From positions 671,056 through 735,055 of the forward strand of contig NZ_AJYD02000038.1 in assembly GCF_000286835.2 (NCBI RefSeq): DNA of 64,000 bases, written 5' to 3'. The position numbers and the translations under genes are program-made. This DNA is from Enterovibrio norvegicus FF-33 (lineage in GTDB: Bacteria; Pseudomonadota; Gammaproteobacteria; Enterobacterales; Vibrionaceae). Within the stretch, counting starts at the first letter, position 1. Each line of letters begins with the position of its first letter. Shown here one piece after another: positions 44,782-52,264 of the stretch. The notes beneath the pieces are model-generated. The model searched no databases and was not told the origin of the DNA. It saw only the letters and a list, made by a program, of their open reading frames with translations.

Positions 44782-45706
44782 ATGTGCTCGCACGCAGTTG
44801 CGGTGGCACAGTTACCATCAAATGTGAGATCAGGGCTTTAAGCCTTGCAGGCTGGTGGCGGTCTTTGTGATAGAGAAGATAAAGGGGCACTTTATCAACT
44901 TGCCAATCCGTAAACACCGTTTCTAATTTCCCTTCCGCGACAGCCTCATTGCAGTACAAATCGGGCAAGCGACATATCCCGTTACCTTGTAAGGCCGCGT
45001 TTAATAGCACATGTCCATTTTTACATTGTAAATTACCGGTGACATCTACCTCGACGTGCTGCACTGGCGAATTGGTACTCACGTATTTCCACTTCGTCAC
45101 AGAGCCAGTTAGGCAATCGTGTTGTTGCAGGTCGCGTGGGTGTGTCGGTTTTCCGCTTAGTGCCAAATAACGAGGCGATGCATATGTACCAATTCTTATG
45201 TTCCCCATTTCACGGCCAATTAACAGAGAGTCCGGCAGTGTGCCCATGCGCAGGACGAGATCAAACCGTGATTGGATCAGATCAACACGCTCTGAGCTGA
45301 AATCGAGTTCAACATGGATATCGCGGTGGGCCGCGCAGAACTGATGAATAGCGTCGCCAATCAGCGATTCTCCAATGATCCCACCAACACAATTCACCGC
45401 GATAGCGCCTTTCATCTGATCGGCATCATCACTTGCGTGAGCGATCGCATCATCAATTTGCATCAGTGCTGCTTGGCAACGTGTAAAGAATGCTTCGCCT
45501 GCTGTGGTTAATCGTTGAGATCGAGTCGTACGAATAATGAGTTGCACGCCTAGACGGGATTCAAGCTGACTAAGCTGACGTGACATATGCGCGCGTGAAG
45601 CCCCGAGTTTGTCAGCCGCTTTTGAAAAACTGCCTGATTCGGCAATGGCCACGAAGGCACGAATGTCGTGCAGATTGTCGTTCAATGGATCTCTATTGGT
45701 GCTCAT
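44780..45706 (-). CDS. LysR-family regulator (divergent from SDR gene)
   Basis: A 308-residue LysR-type regulator of the CrgA/YhjC-like group. Winged helix about residues 10-68 (FVAIAESGSFSKAADKLGASRAHMSRQLSQLE), effector domain about 95-300. It is transcribed away from the SDR gene with 115 bp between, the classic arrangement for a LysR regulator and its target. An exact parS2 site lies inside the coding sequence at 45019-45033. Confidence 0.9.
   Translation of the reverse strand: MSTNRDPLNDNLHDIRAFVAIAESGSFSKAADKLGASRAHMSRQLSQLESRLGVQLIIRTTRSQRLTTAGEAFFTRCQAALMQIDDAIAHASDDADQMKGAIAVNCVGGIIGESLIGDAIHQFCAAHRDIHVELDFSSERVDLIQSRFDLVLRMGTLPDSLLIGREMGNIRIGTYASPRYLALSGKPTHPRDLQQHDCLTGSVTKWKYVSTNSPVQHVEVDVTGNLQCKNGHVLLNAALQGNGICRLPDLYCNEAVAEGKLETVFTDWQVDKVPLYLLYHKDRHQPARLKALISHLMVTVPPQLRAST
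45019..45033. other. parS: parS2 centromere site inside a coding sequence
   Basis: TTTTACATTGTAAAT matches the parS2 consensus. It overlaps the effector-domain codons of the LysR gene (reading LQCKN on the minus strand), the only intragenic copy in the window and the farthest from ori2 (about 28 kb). Confidence 0.85.
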
Positions 45707-45821
45707 AAGGTAACACTGAGTTTTATTGTGATATATATATCAACAATCATGACTTATTTAGAATGCAGCCTCAATAAGAAACACCCAATAACAAAAACAA
45801 ACAATCCGATCGAGGTAGAGC

Positions 45822-46541
45822 ATGAAAAAGTTAGTTGTTATCACAGGTGCAAGTTCAGGCATTGGTGAAGCCATCGCAAAACAATTCTCAGCGCAAGGTC
45901 ATCCACTGTTGCTGCTTGCACGTCGTGTAGAGCGCCTTGAAGCATTGAACTTACCAAACACCCTGTGTAAGCAAGTGGATGTGACAGACAAAGCCTCTTT
46001 CGATGATGCCGTTGCTGCTGCACAAGCCATTTACGGCGAAGCCGATCTGCTGGTTAACAACGCGGGTGTGATGTTGCTGGGCGACATGGCAACCCAAGAT
46101 GCTGCTGAATGGCAAACCATGTTCAACGTGAACGTGGTCGGTTTGATGAATGGCATGCAAGCCGTCCTTGCACCAATGATTGCGCGTAATAGTGGCACCA
46201 TCATTAACATCAGTTCCGTCGCTGGCCGTAAAACATTCCCGAACCACGCAGCGTACTGCGGCACCAAGTTCGCAGTTCATGCCATCTCTGAAAATGTACG
46301 TGAAGAAGTGGCAGCCGCAAACGTTCGTGTTATCACCATCGCTCCTGGCGCGGTAGAAACCGAACTCTTGTCTCACACGACGAGCGATGAAATAAAAGCT
46401 GGCTACGAAAGCTGGAAAGAAGACATGGGCGGCATTCTAGCGGCGGATGACATCGCTAACGCAGTGACCTACGCATACAACCAGCCACAGAATGTATGTG
46501 TACGTGAAATAGTGCTAACGGCGACACGTCAACAGCCGTAA
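45822..46541 (+). CDS. Short-chain dehydrogenase/reductase (SDR)
   Basis: A 239-residue classical SDR oxidoreductase. Cofactor loop TGASSGIG (8-15), structural NNAG (about 74-77), and catalytic Ser in INISSVAG with Tyr145-x3-Lys149 (YCGTK). An Arg-rich segment after beta2 (ARRVERLEAL) favours NADP(H). GAGGTAGAG precedes the ATG. The divergent LysR gene probably regulates it. Substrate unknown, similar to YdfG/serine dehydrogenase-type SDRs. Confidence 0.92.
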   Translation: MKKLVVITGASSGIGEAIAKQFSAQGHPLLLLARRVERLEALNLPNTLCKQVDVTDKASFDDAVAAAQAIYGEADLLVNNAGVMLLGDMATQDAAEWQTMFNVNVVGLMNGMQAVLAPMIARNSGTIINISSVAGRKTFPNHAAYCGTKFAVHAISENVREEVAAANVRVITIAPGAVETELLSHTTSDEIKAGYESWKEDMGGILAADDIANAVTYAYNQPQNVCVREIVLTATRQQP

Positions 46542-46576
46542 TAGCGGTCAATATTTCTGTGCTTAAACAAGCATTG

Positions 46577-46601
46577 GCCTCGGTAAATACCGAGGCTTTT
46601 T
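46577..46601 (+). terminator. Rho-independent terminator after the SDR gene
   Basis: GCCTCGGTA and TACCGAGGC with a two-base loop, then five Ts, 36 bp past the stop. Confidence 0.88.
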
Positions 46602-46775
46602 CGTTATGTGGGCGGGGAGAAGTCGAAAATGGGAGATTGGCAAACGCGTAATGGTGAGTTTAGATGAGCCACCTTTGATTATTCGCTCTTTTAAGTGGCG
46701 TGAGCGATGGTATCATCGGGGCATACTCGTTTTTAAAACCATCACTAATAATACTGTGCCCGTGGCGGAGTCAAA

Positions 46776-47297
46776 ATGGCAAAACTAACACTACAAGAAC
46801 AGATGCTGAAAGCTGGTCTTATCGACAAAAAGGCAATGAAGAAAGCCGGGAAGACGTCTAAAAAATCCCGTACCTTGGCGAAAGAAGCTAAAGCCGCTGT
46901 TGAAGAAAATCGCTCAGCGCAAATCGCACAAGACCAAGAGCTTAATCGTCAGAAGCAGATTGAAGCTGAGAAGAAAGCGATTGCCGCACAGGTGAAACAG
47001 CTTGTCGAAATGAACAAAATTGACCGTAGAGATGGCGACATTGGTTACAACTTCACCGATGGTACGTTGGTGAAAAAACTTTACGTCAATAGAGACATCC
47101 AAGCTCAGTTGGTAAATGGCCGTTTGGCGATTGCACGCTACCTTGATGGCTACTCCATTGTACCCGGCGTGGTGGCAGACAAAATTAGCCAACGAGACGA
47201 AGAGACGATCATCGTTAACAACACTGTTAACGAGCAAGAGATTGACGAAGATGACCCATATGCAGACTTCAAAATCCCTGACGATTTGATGTGGTAA
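46776..47297 (+). CDS. DUF2058 (YaiL-family) nucleoid/polynucleotide-associated protein
   Basis: A 173-residue protein with a very basic, helical N-terminus (LQEQMLKAGLIDKKAMKKAGK, then a Lys/Ala/Glu coiled coil to about residue 85) and a globular C-terminal part (DIGYNFTDGTLVKKLYVN, GRLAIARYLDGYSIVP), ending in an acidic tail DEDDPYADFKIPDDLMW. This is the DUF2058/YaiL arrangement at normal length. Single gene. Suspected nucleic-acid association; biochemical role unknown. Confidence 0.88.
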   Translation: MAKLTLQEQMLKAGLIDKKAMKKAGKTSKKSRTLAKEAKAAVEENRSAQIAQDQELNRQKQIEAEKKAIAAQVKQLVEMNKIDRRDGDIGYNFTDGTLVKKLYVNRDIQAQLVNGRLAIARYLDGYSIVPGVVADKISQRDEETIIVNNTVNEQEIDEDDPYADFKIPDDLMW

Positions 47298-47400
47298 TGG
47301 GGGCGCTACGTCTTTTAAGAGTCAGCCGTATTTCTCATATTCGACTTGCTTTTTCTTTTGGTAGTATACTTTGAGTGTTAGGTTTTTTGAGGTAATAAAT

Positions 47401-47571
47401 ATGAACAAAAAAATCGAATCATATGGTGTAGGTGCTATTGAGAGGCCAAAGATTAAAGCCACTAAAAAACTCGATCTTTCAGGTGTTCATGGGCAGCAAA
47501 TTGTAAAATCTGAAACTAAGTTGGCTTTGAGAACGCATCGTAAAACGTTTGAAAAATTAGCTGATATGTAA
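47401..47571 (+). CDS. Antitoxin of a Doc-type toxin-antitoxin pair
   Basis: A 56-residue basic protein whose stop codon overlaps the start of the toxin gene by one base (TAATG), the usual antitoxin-first order. GAGG precedes the ATG. The C-terminal segment QQIVKSETKLALRTHRKTFEKLADM is predicted helical and would thread into the toxin. It is not a Phd protein; similar short partners of Doc toxins occur in Vibrio. A TATACT -10-like element is 31 bp upstream. The name is inferred from the neighbour. Confidence 0.8.
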   Translation: MNKKIESYGVGAIERPKIKATKKLDLSGVHGQQIVKSETKLALRTHRKTFEKLADM

Positions 47572-47972
47572 TGGATATTATCTGTTTTCCTTTCGAGCGC
47601 GTTGTAGAAATAAATATGTTCATATTAGCGACAGAGCCGGGTATGCAGGGTTCTGTTGATATACCTAAGTTACAAGGTGCTCTGGGGAGAATAGACAATG
47701 CTATTGTTTATGATGGTTTGGATGACATCTTTGATATAGCAGCAAAATACACTGCTAGCATAGCTGTCGCTCACGCCTTACCTGACGCAAACAAAAGAAC
47801 GGGTTTAATCGTTGCCCTTGAGTATTTGTCATTGAATGACTTTGAACTGACCAGTGACAATGACAAATTAGCTGATGCGGTGAGAGATTTGGTCCTTGAA
47901 GAGATTTCAGAAAGCGACTTTGCGGACATTCTTTACGCGCAATATGCTCAAGAAAATAATATTGTTAAGTAA
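47571..47972 (+). CDS. doc: Doc-family (death-on-curing) toxin
   Basis: A 133-residue Fic/Doc-fold protein. The catalytic motif is HALPDANKRTG (residues 68-78), matching the Doc form HxFxDANKR, with His68, Asp72 and Asn74-Lys-Arg76. Doc enzymes phosphorylate EF-Tu and stop translation; that activity is expected but inferred. The gene pair is more A/T-rich than its neighbours and stands between two unrelated single genes, as expected for an acquired cassette. A terminator follows. Confidence 0.88.
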   Translation: MDIICFPFERVVEINMFILATEPGMQGSVDIPKLQGALGRIDNAIVYDGLDDIFDIAAKYTASIAVAHALPDANKRTGLIVALEYLSLNDFELTSDNDKLADAVRDLVLEEISESDFADILYAQYAQENNIVK

Positions 47973-47994
47973 ATAAATGCCAACATCCAAACAC

Positions 47995-48022
47995 AAAGGC
48001 GCACCCCAATCGGTGCGCCTTT
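47995..48022. terminator. Terminator after the Doc toxin gene
   Basis: AAAGGCGCACC and GGTGCGCCTTT around a six-base loop, 22 bp past the toxin stop; also lies past the stop of convergent cioB. Confidence 0.85.
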
Positions 48023-48077
48023 CTCTTATCTATTTCCAACTAAATCAACGGTTAATTGGCTCTATTGATGCCAGAAC

Positions 48078-49070
48078 CTACTGATAGCTAAGCTCTGTTG
48101 CCTTCCCTCTGAATATTCGATAAACCACAAAGGTATAAAGTAAGATCATGGGCATGACGAACGCTGCGCCGACACCGACAATCTTCAGTGTGGCGGGAGA
48201 GCTAGCGGCATCCTGTGCCGTCATGATACCCGGCACCACATACGGGAAGAAGCTATAGGCCAACCCTAAGAAACTGAGCGCAAAGATCATGCTTACGCCG
48301 AAGAAAGGCCATCTTGCACCCAAATCATCTTTCATCGGGACTTGACGCAGATAGTGGTCAACCAGATAAATGATGGACATCACGACCAATGGTACAGGGG
48401 CGAGCAACAGCATTTCAGGGAAGCTGAACCATCGATCGGCGACTTGCTCGTTAACAATAGGGTTCACAATGCTCACTGAAGCAATGCCAATCGCCGCCAG
48501 CCAACCCGCACGACGAGACCATCTCGCAGCGCGAATTTGCAATTCCCCTTCGGTTTTTAGCACCAGCCATGCCCCGCCAATATAGACATATGCCGCGGTG
48601 ACACATAGCGCACTTAATAGAGCGAAACTGTATGCAGACGGTGACGACTCAAAGCCCATTATGTAGCGACCCATCATGTAGCCTTGCGACAATGACGCTA
48701 TCAGCGAGCCAGCTTTAAAACAGCGATCCCACGTGTCTTTGCGCTCGGCTTTCGCTTTGGCGCGAAAATCAAATGCGACGCCTCGCATGATAAGGGCAAC
48801 CAGCATGACGGCGGTAGGCAGATAAAGCTCTGTCAGGATCAAGCTGTGCGCAGGCGGAAATGCAATCAGCAAGATGCCAATCGCCAGTACCAACCAGGTT
48901 TCATTGGCATCCCAGAACGGGCCAATAGAGGCAATCATTCTGTCGCGCTGCGCTTGGTGATTAGCGGGCAATAAGATACCCACACCAAGATCGTAGCCAT
49001 CAAGAATGGCGTACATGAAGGCAGAAAAACCCAATAGCAGCAAGTAGATTTCCGGCAAGTAATCCATCAT
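48078..49070 (-). CDS. cioB: Cyanide-insensitive bd-type quinol oxidase subunit II (CioB)
   Basis: Subunit II of a cytochrome bd-type oxygen reductase, 330 residues with about eight membrane segments. The N-terminus LLLLGFSAFMYAILDGYDLGVGILLP and WDANETWLVLAIGILLIAFP are diagnostic of CydB; the shorter length than E. coli CydB (about 379) fits the CioB/AppB-like branch. The start overlaps the cioA stop by 4 bp (ATGA). No CydX/YbgT small subunit was seen in the operon. Confidence 0.92.
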   Translation of the reverse strand: MMDYLPEIYLLLLGFSAFMYAILDGYDLGVGILLPANHQAQRDRMIASIGPFWDANETWLVLAIGILLIAFPPAHSLILTELYLPTAVMLVALIMRGVAFDFRAKAKAERKDTWDRCFKAGSLIASLSQGYMMGRYIMGFESSPSAYSFALLSALCVTAAYVYIGGAWLVLKTEGELQIRAARWSRRAGWLAAIGIASVSIVNPIVNEQVADRWFSFPEMLLLAPVPLVVMSIIYLVDHYLRQVPMKDDLGARWPFFGVSMIFALSFLGLAYSFFPYVVPGIMTAQDAASSPATLKIVGVGAAFVMPMILLYTFVVYRIFRGKATELSYQ

Positions 49071-50407
49071 ACGATTGCCTCCTGAGTGGATGGAGTCGGC
49101 GTGTTATGCTCGGCATGGATGGCCTTTCTCGCCAAGTAGAACAAGGTGCGAATATAGGCCACCAGCAACACCACATAGACCACCAAATACATCGTCAGTG
49201 AAATCATGACATGGCCACTTGGCACAGTGGTGACAGCCTCTGAAGTGCGTAGCACACCGTTCACCAACCAAGGCTGACGACCAATTTCCGTCACATACCA
49301 GCCAGCCAAAGTGGCTATCCAGCCGGAGAAGGTCATCGCCACTAGCCCGTATAGATATGGCTTTGGCAATTCGCGCTTACGAATGATCCTAACTGCGCCA
49401 TAGCTGGCGACCAAAAGCATCAGCACACCCATACCAACCATGATGCGAAAACCATAGAACAGCGGTGACACAGGCGGGTGATCTTCAAAATCATTTAAGC
49501 CAACCAATTCACCATGTAAGTCATGGGTGAGGATCAGGCTCGCCAACTTTGGGATACCAATTTCCAGCGCATTGCTACGAGTATCTTCATCAGGGATCGC
49601 AAACAGCAGAAGCGGCGCGCCATTTTGGGTTTCCCACACTCCTTCCATTGCGGCGATTTTCTCGGGTTGATGCTCAAGGGTGTTCAAACCATGTAAGTCA
49701 CCGACAAAAATCTGCACCGGAATGAGTCCTGCTGCGGCAAGTATCGAGACTTTCAGCCCTGTTTTTGCCACGCGATAATCGGGCTTTTTAAGGTATTGAT
49801 AGGCGCTAATACCTGCAATCAAGAAACTGGCAGTTAGGCCAGATGCCAACAAGGTGTGTGCCAGTCGATACGGCAGTGACGGGTTCAATATCACCTCTTT
49901 CCAACTGGTAACGTGAACAATGCCGTCAATCAGTTCATAACCCGCGGGCGTGTGCATCCAGCTGTTGAGCACCAAGATCCAAAATGCCGAGAGGCTTGTG
50001 CCCACCGCCACCAATATTGTTGCGAGCGTATGTACCCAATCCGCCACTCTGCCACGACCAAACAACATGACACCAAGGAAGGTGGCTTCCATGAAGAACG
50101 CGGTCATGACTTCATAACCCAGCAACGGGCCCGCGACATTGCCCACGCGTTCCATAAAGCCCGGCCAGTTGGTGCCAAATTGGAAACTCATGGTAATGCC
50201 AGACACCACGCCCAGCGCGAAGGTTAACGCGAACACCTTTACCCAAAAGTAATAGAGATCCAGCCAGACTGAATCTTGCGTTCGGTTAAAACGGAGTTTG
50301 AAGAACACCAGCATCCAGCCCAACGCAATGGTGATCGTCGGGAAAAGGATATGGAAGCTGATGTTCGCCGCGAACTGTATCCGCGACAACATAAGGGTTT
50401 CTAACAT
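49067..50407 (-). CDS. cioA: Cyanide-insensitive bd-type quinol oxidase subunit I (CioA)
   Basis: Heme-binding subunit I, oxidising ubiquinol and reducing O2 without proton pumping. The 446 residues, against about 522 for E. coli CydA, indicate the short Q-loop form typical of CioA. His19 in ISFHILFPT, GVVSGITMSFQFGTNWPGFM and the C-terminal GWYVTEIGRQPWLVNGVLRT segment are conserved. GAGGTGCC precedes the ATG. First gene of cioAB, with an FNR site 121 bp upstream. Tolerates cyanide and sulfide in related bacteria. Confidence 0.93.
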   Translation of the reverse strand: MLETLMLSRIQFAANISFHILFPTITIALGWMLVFFKLRFNRTQDSVWLDLYYFWVKVFALTFALGVVSGITMSFQFGTNWPGFMERVGNVAGPLLGYEVMTAFFMEATFLGVMLFGRGRVADWVHTLATILVAVGTSLSAFWILVLNSWMHTPAGYELIDGIVHVTSWKEVILNPSLPYRLAHTLLASGLTASFLIAGISAYQYLKKPDYRVAKTGLKVSILAAAGLIPVQIFVGDLHGLNTLEHQPEKIAAMEGVWETQNGAPLLLFAIPDEDTRSNALEIGIPKLASLILTHDLHGELVGLNDFEDHPPVSPLFYGFRIMVGMGVLMLLVASYGAVRIIRKRELPKPYLYGLVAMTFSGWIATLAGWYVTEIGRQPWLVNGVLRTSEAVTTVPSGHVMISLTMYLVVYVVLLVAYIRTLFYLARKAIHAEHNTPTPSTQEAIV

Positions 50408-50918
50408 TTTGGCACCTCAATCATGAACAACTCGAAAATGGGGGTATCGTGCGAACACGTACAAATAAAAACGCGAGTTGTGATCGGGTGAAGTCGACGC
50501 TCTGACTGTCTGCAAAGGTGTCATGTATTGATCTATATCAATATATGGGTTTATACGATAGGAGGTTTACGTGAGGATCTACCTCGAATTGTATTCAAAT
50601 ATTAAGGGGTAACAAGGGCGCAACAATCCGTATGAAATGGTTACATCAGTGCCAGTAGTTTGGTGGGATGAGAGCCATCGTTTTGCCGCAGCGTTCTTAT
50701 GACCAGCAGCACTGATTCTTTCCACCTGAGCTGTGAAGAAACATTCAGAGATATTTACTCACTCTCAAAACGGGACACTTCAAAAACTGCTTTTTAGGCA
50801 AAATGTTACGATGATAAAAAATGGAATTGAGTACTAACTGGCTGTTTGGTGAATGCCTTTTAGTGCAACCCAGTGTGGACTAACCACATATCAATGTCGT
50901 TTCAATGAAGAGTTAACA
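50408..50918. promoter_or_regulatory. Upstream region of cioAB and the GNAT gene
   Basis: About 510 bp of divergent promoter space. The only clear element is the FNR site at 50528-50541. An upstream ATG extension of the GNAT frame (from 50853) is not supported by a ribosome-binding site. Confidence 0.6.
50528..50541. promoter_or_regulatory. FNR/ANR binding site
   Basis: TTGATCTATATCAA equals the FNR consensus TTGAT-N4-ATCAA exactly. Its centre lies about 127 bp from the cioA start. Activation or repression depends on the unknown transcription start; bd oxidases are common FNR targets. Confidence 0.8.
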
Positions 50919-51398
50919 ATGGATATAGTATTTATTCCTGTAAACCTAGAGCGTGATTTGAGTACCTGTGTCACCTTCCGAAGGGATGCGTGGTTTATCA
51001 GCCACGGTTCTGATAAAGGGTTCTCGGAGGACGATGCGATTCGGTGGTTCTATTCATTGTCAGAAGAAAGCCCAGACGGTTTTTTCCACATATGGCATGA
51101 GAAGAAAATTATCGGCCAGCTTGAGTTTAAATCCGGAATAGAAACATCGGATAACCAGAGAGCTGGCTACGTGAATTTGTTTTATCTTGCGCCTGCTTAT
51201 AGGGGTAAGGGCTTGGGCCAAGTCATCCATAGCTATGTTGTAGATAAACTGATTGAAGACCAATGTGTTGGCGCCATGCTGCGCTATATTCCGGGTAATT
51301 TTCAGGCTGAGAGATTCTATCTAAAAAATGGTTGGTATAAATCAGCTGACGCTGATCAAAACCGTGGTCAGCCTATGCGTAAAGACTTCAATGAGTAG
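50919..51398 (+). CDS. GNAT acetyltransferase
   Basis: A 159-residue N-acetyltransferase. The acetyl-CoA binding segment is LAPAYRGKGLGQVIHSYVVDKL (about 86-107), followed by GNFQAERFYLKNGWYKSA typical of the GNAT C-terminus. The start at 50919 (MDIVFIP) has GAAGAG upstream and the usual family N-terminus. Substrate unknown. Confidence 0.82.
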   Translation: MDIVFIPVNLERDLSTCVTFRRDAWFISHGSDKGFSEDDAIRWFYSLSEESPDGFFHIWHEKKIIGQLEFKSGIETSDNQRAGYVNLFYLAPAYRGKGLGQVIHSYVVDKLIEDQCVGAMLRYIPGNFQAERFYLKNGWYKSADADQNRGQPMRKDFNE

Positions 51399-51471
51399 TG
51401 TTCACGTAACAAAATCATCAAGGCGTGTTGTGTCTCTGATGCAACTTACTGATGTGAAATAAAAGGTTACG

Positions 51472-51819
51472 ATGAAAGCCCGCTGCCCCAATTGCCAAGA
51501 GATCACCAAGACCCTTCCCCAAAGTGGCGTTTGTCCACAATGTGACCAGTTTTCAATGGATTGGTATGTCTATGACTGGGAGGGGTTTGTGAAGAACAAG
51601 AAAGTCCTGATGTGGTGTGATGTGGGCGTATTCATTATCAGCATCACATCACTGTTTTTTTGCCTTTTCTATTCCGTGAATGAATTGATCTTGTGGTTGG
51701 CCAGTCTATTGGCGATTCCAGCTATGTTCAGCTTTCACAGTGGCTACGCAGCAGTGAGAAATCGCCAAAACTACAACGGTCATCGCGCTAAATGTTTAAG
51801 TTCGTGGATTCCGTTCTAA
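51472..51819 (+). CDS. Small zinc-ribbon membrane protein
   Basis: A 115-residue protein with an N-terminal zinc ribbon (CPNC at 5-8 and CPQC at 21-24, so four cysteines) and two membrane segments (about 50-68 and 72-90). AAAGG precedes the ATG. I do not know a named family; the layout is common among small uncharacterised inner-membrane proteins. Neighbours give no hint. Confidence 0.7.
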   Translation: MKARCPNCQEITKTLPQSGVCPQCDQFSMDWYVYDWEGFVKNKKVLMWCDVGVFIISITSLFFCLFYSVNELILWLASLLAIPAMFSFHSGYAAVRNRQNYNGHRAKCLSSWIPF

Positions 51820-51878
51820 CAAGCCAGTGCCCTTGCACACACAGAGGCCATCAAATGACATCGATGGCCTGCTTAACC

Positions 51879-51995
51879 TTATTTACTGAAAACGTTTGTG
51901 ATAGCTTTCTTGGATACCTTCTCAGCTTTCTTTTCTTTTGCGGTGAGAAGGGGCTTTTTCTTTTGGTTCTTTTTGCTGTTTTGTCCTTTGCTCAT
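51879..51995 (-). CDS. 38-residue lysine-rich protein
   Basis: A complete small gene on the minus strand with AAGGAA five to ten bases before the ATG. The product begins MSKGQNSKKNQKKKPLLT and has about 14 lysines in 38 residues, with a predicted helix AKEKKAEKVSKKA. It resembles a widespread gamma-proteobacterial small protein that begins MSKGQ or MGKGQ followed by KKK-P repeats, possibly nucleic-acid or ribosome associated. Too short for ordinary gene finders. Codon choice (AAA/AAG mix) and the ribosome-binding site argue it is real. Confidence 0.7.
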   Translation of the reverse strand: MSKGQNSKKNQKKKPLLTAKEKKAEKVSKKAITNVFSK

Positions 51996-52187
51996 GATGC
52001 TTTCCTTAGAGGTAACTTCTTAAGCCAAAAGCAAGCTTGTGCCTGCCTGAGGACCTTGTTAGGTAATGCTCGGGTATATTGTTTCAATCGTCGAGCAATC
52101 ACATAACTAGCTTTAGTATGTTCTTATGGCACTGCAATAGATACAGCTAGCTGGCATCGTTGATGTCTGCACCTACCTTAAATTCAC

Positions 52188-52219
52188 AAAAAAACCGGAA
52201 GGCGACCTCCGGTTTTTTT
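52188..52219. terminator. Terminator downstream of batD
   Basis: AAAAAAACCGGA (52188-52199) and TCCGGTTTTTTT (52208-52219) pair around an eight-base loop, 46 bp past the batD stop. A- and T-tracts on both sides make it bidirectional. Confidence 0.85.
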
Positions 52220-52264
52220 GTTTATCTATGCTGTCGTTTCTAGGCTGTTAACGCTTCACTGAGC

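Noticed and set aside
47330-48000. Integron attC sites around the Doc module
   Set aside because: GTTAG and CAAC-like pieces are present but no paired core sites or attC-like hairpin can be drawn.
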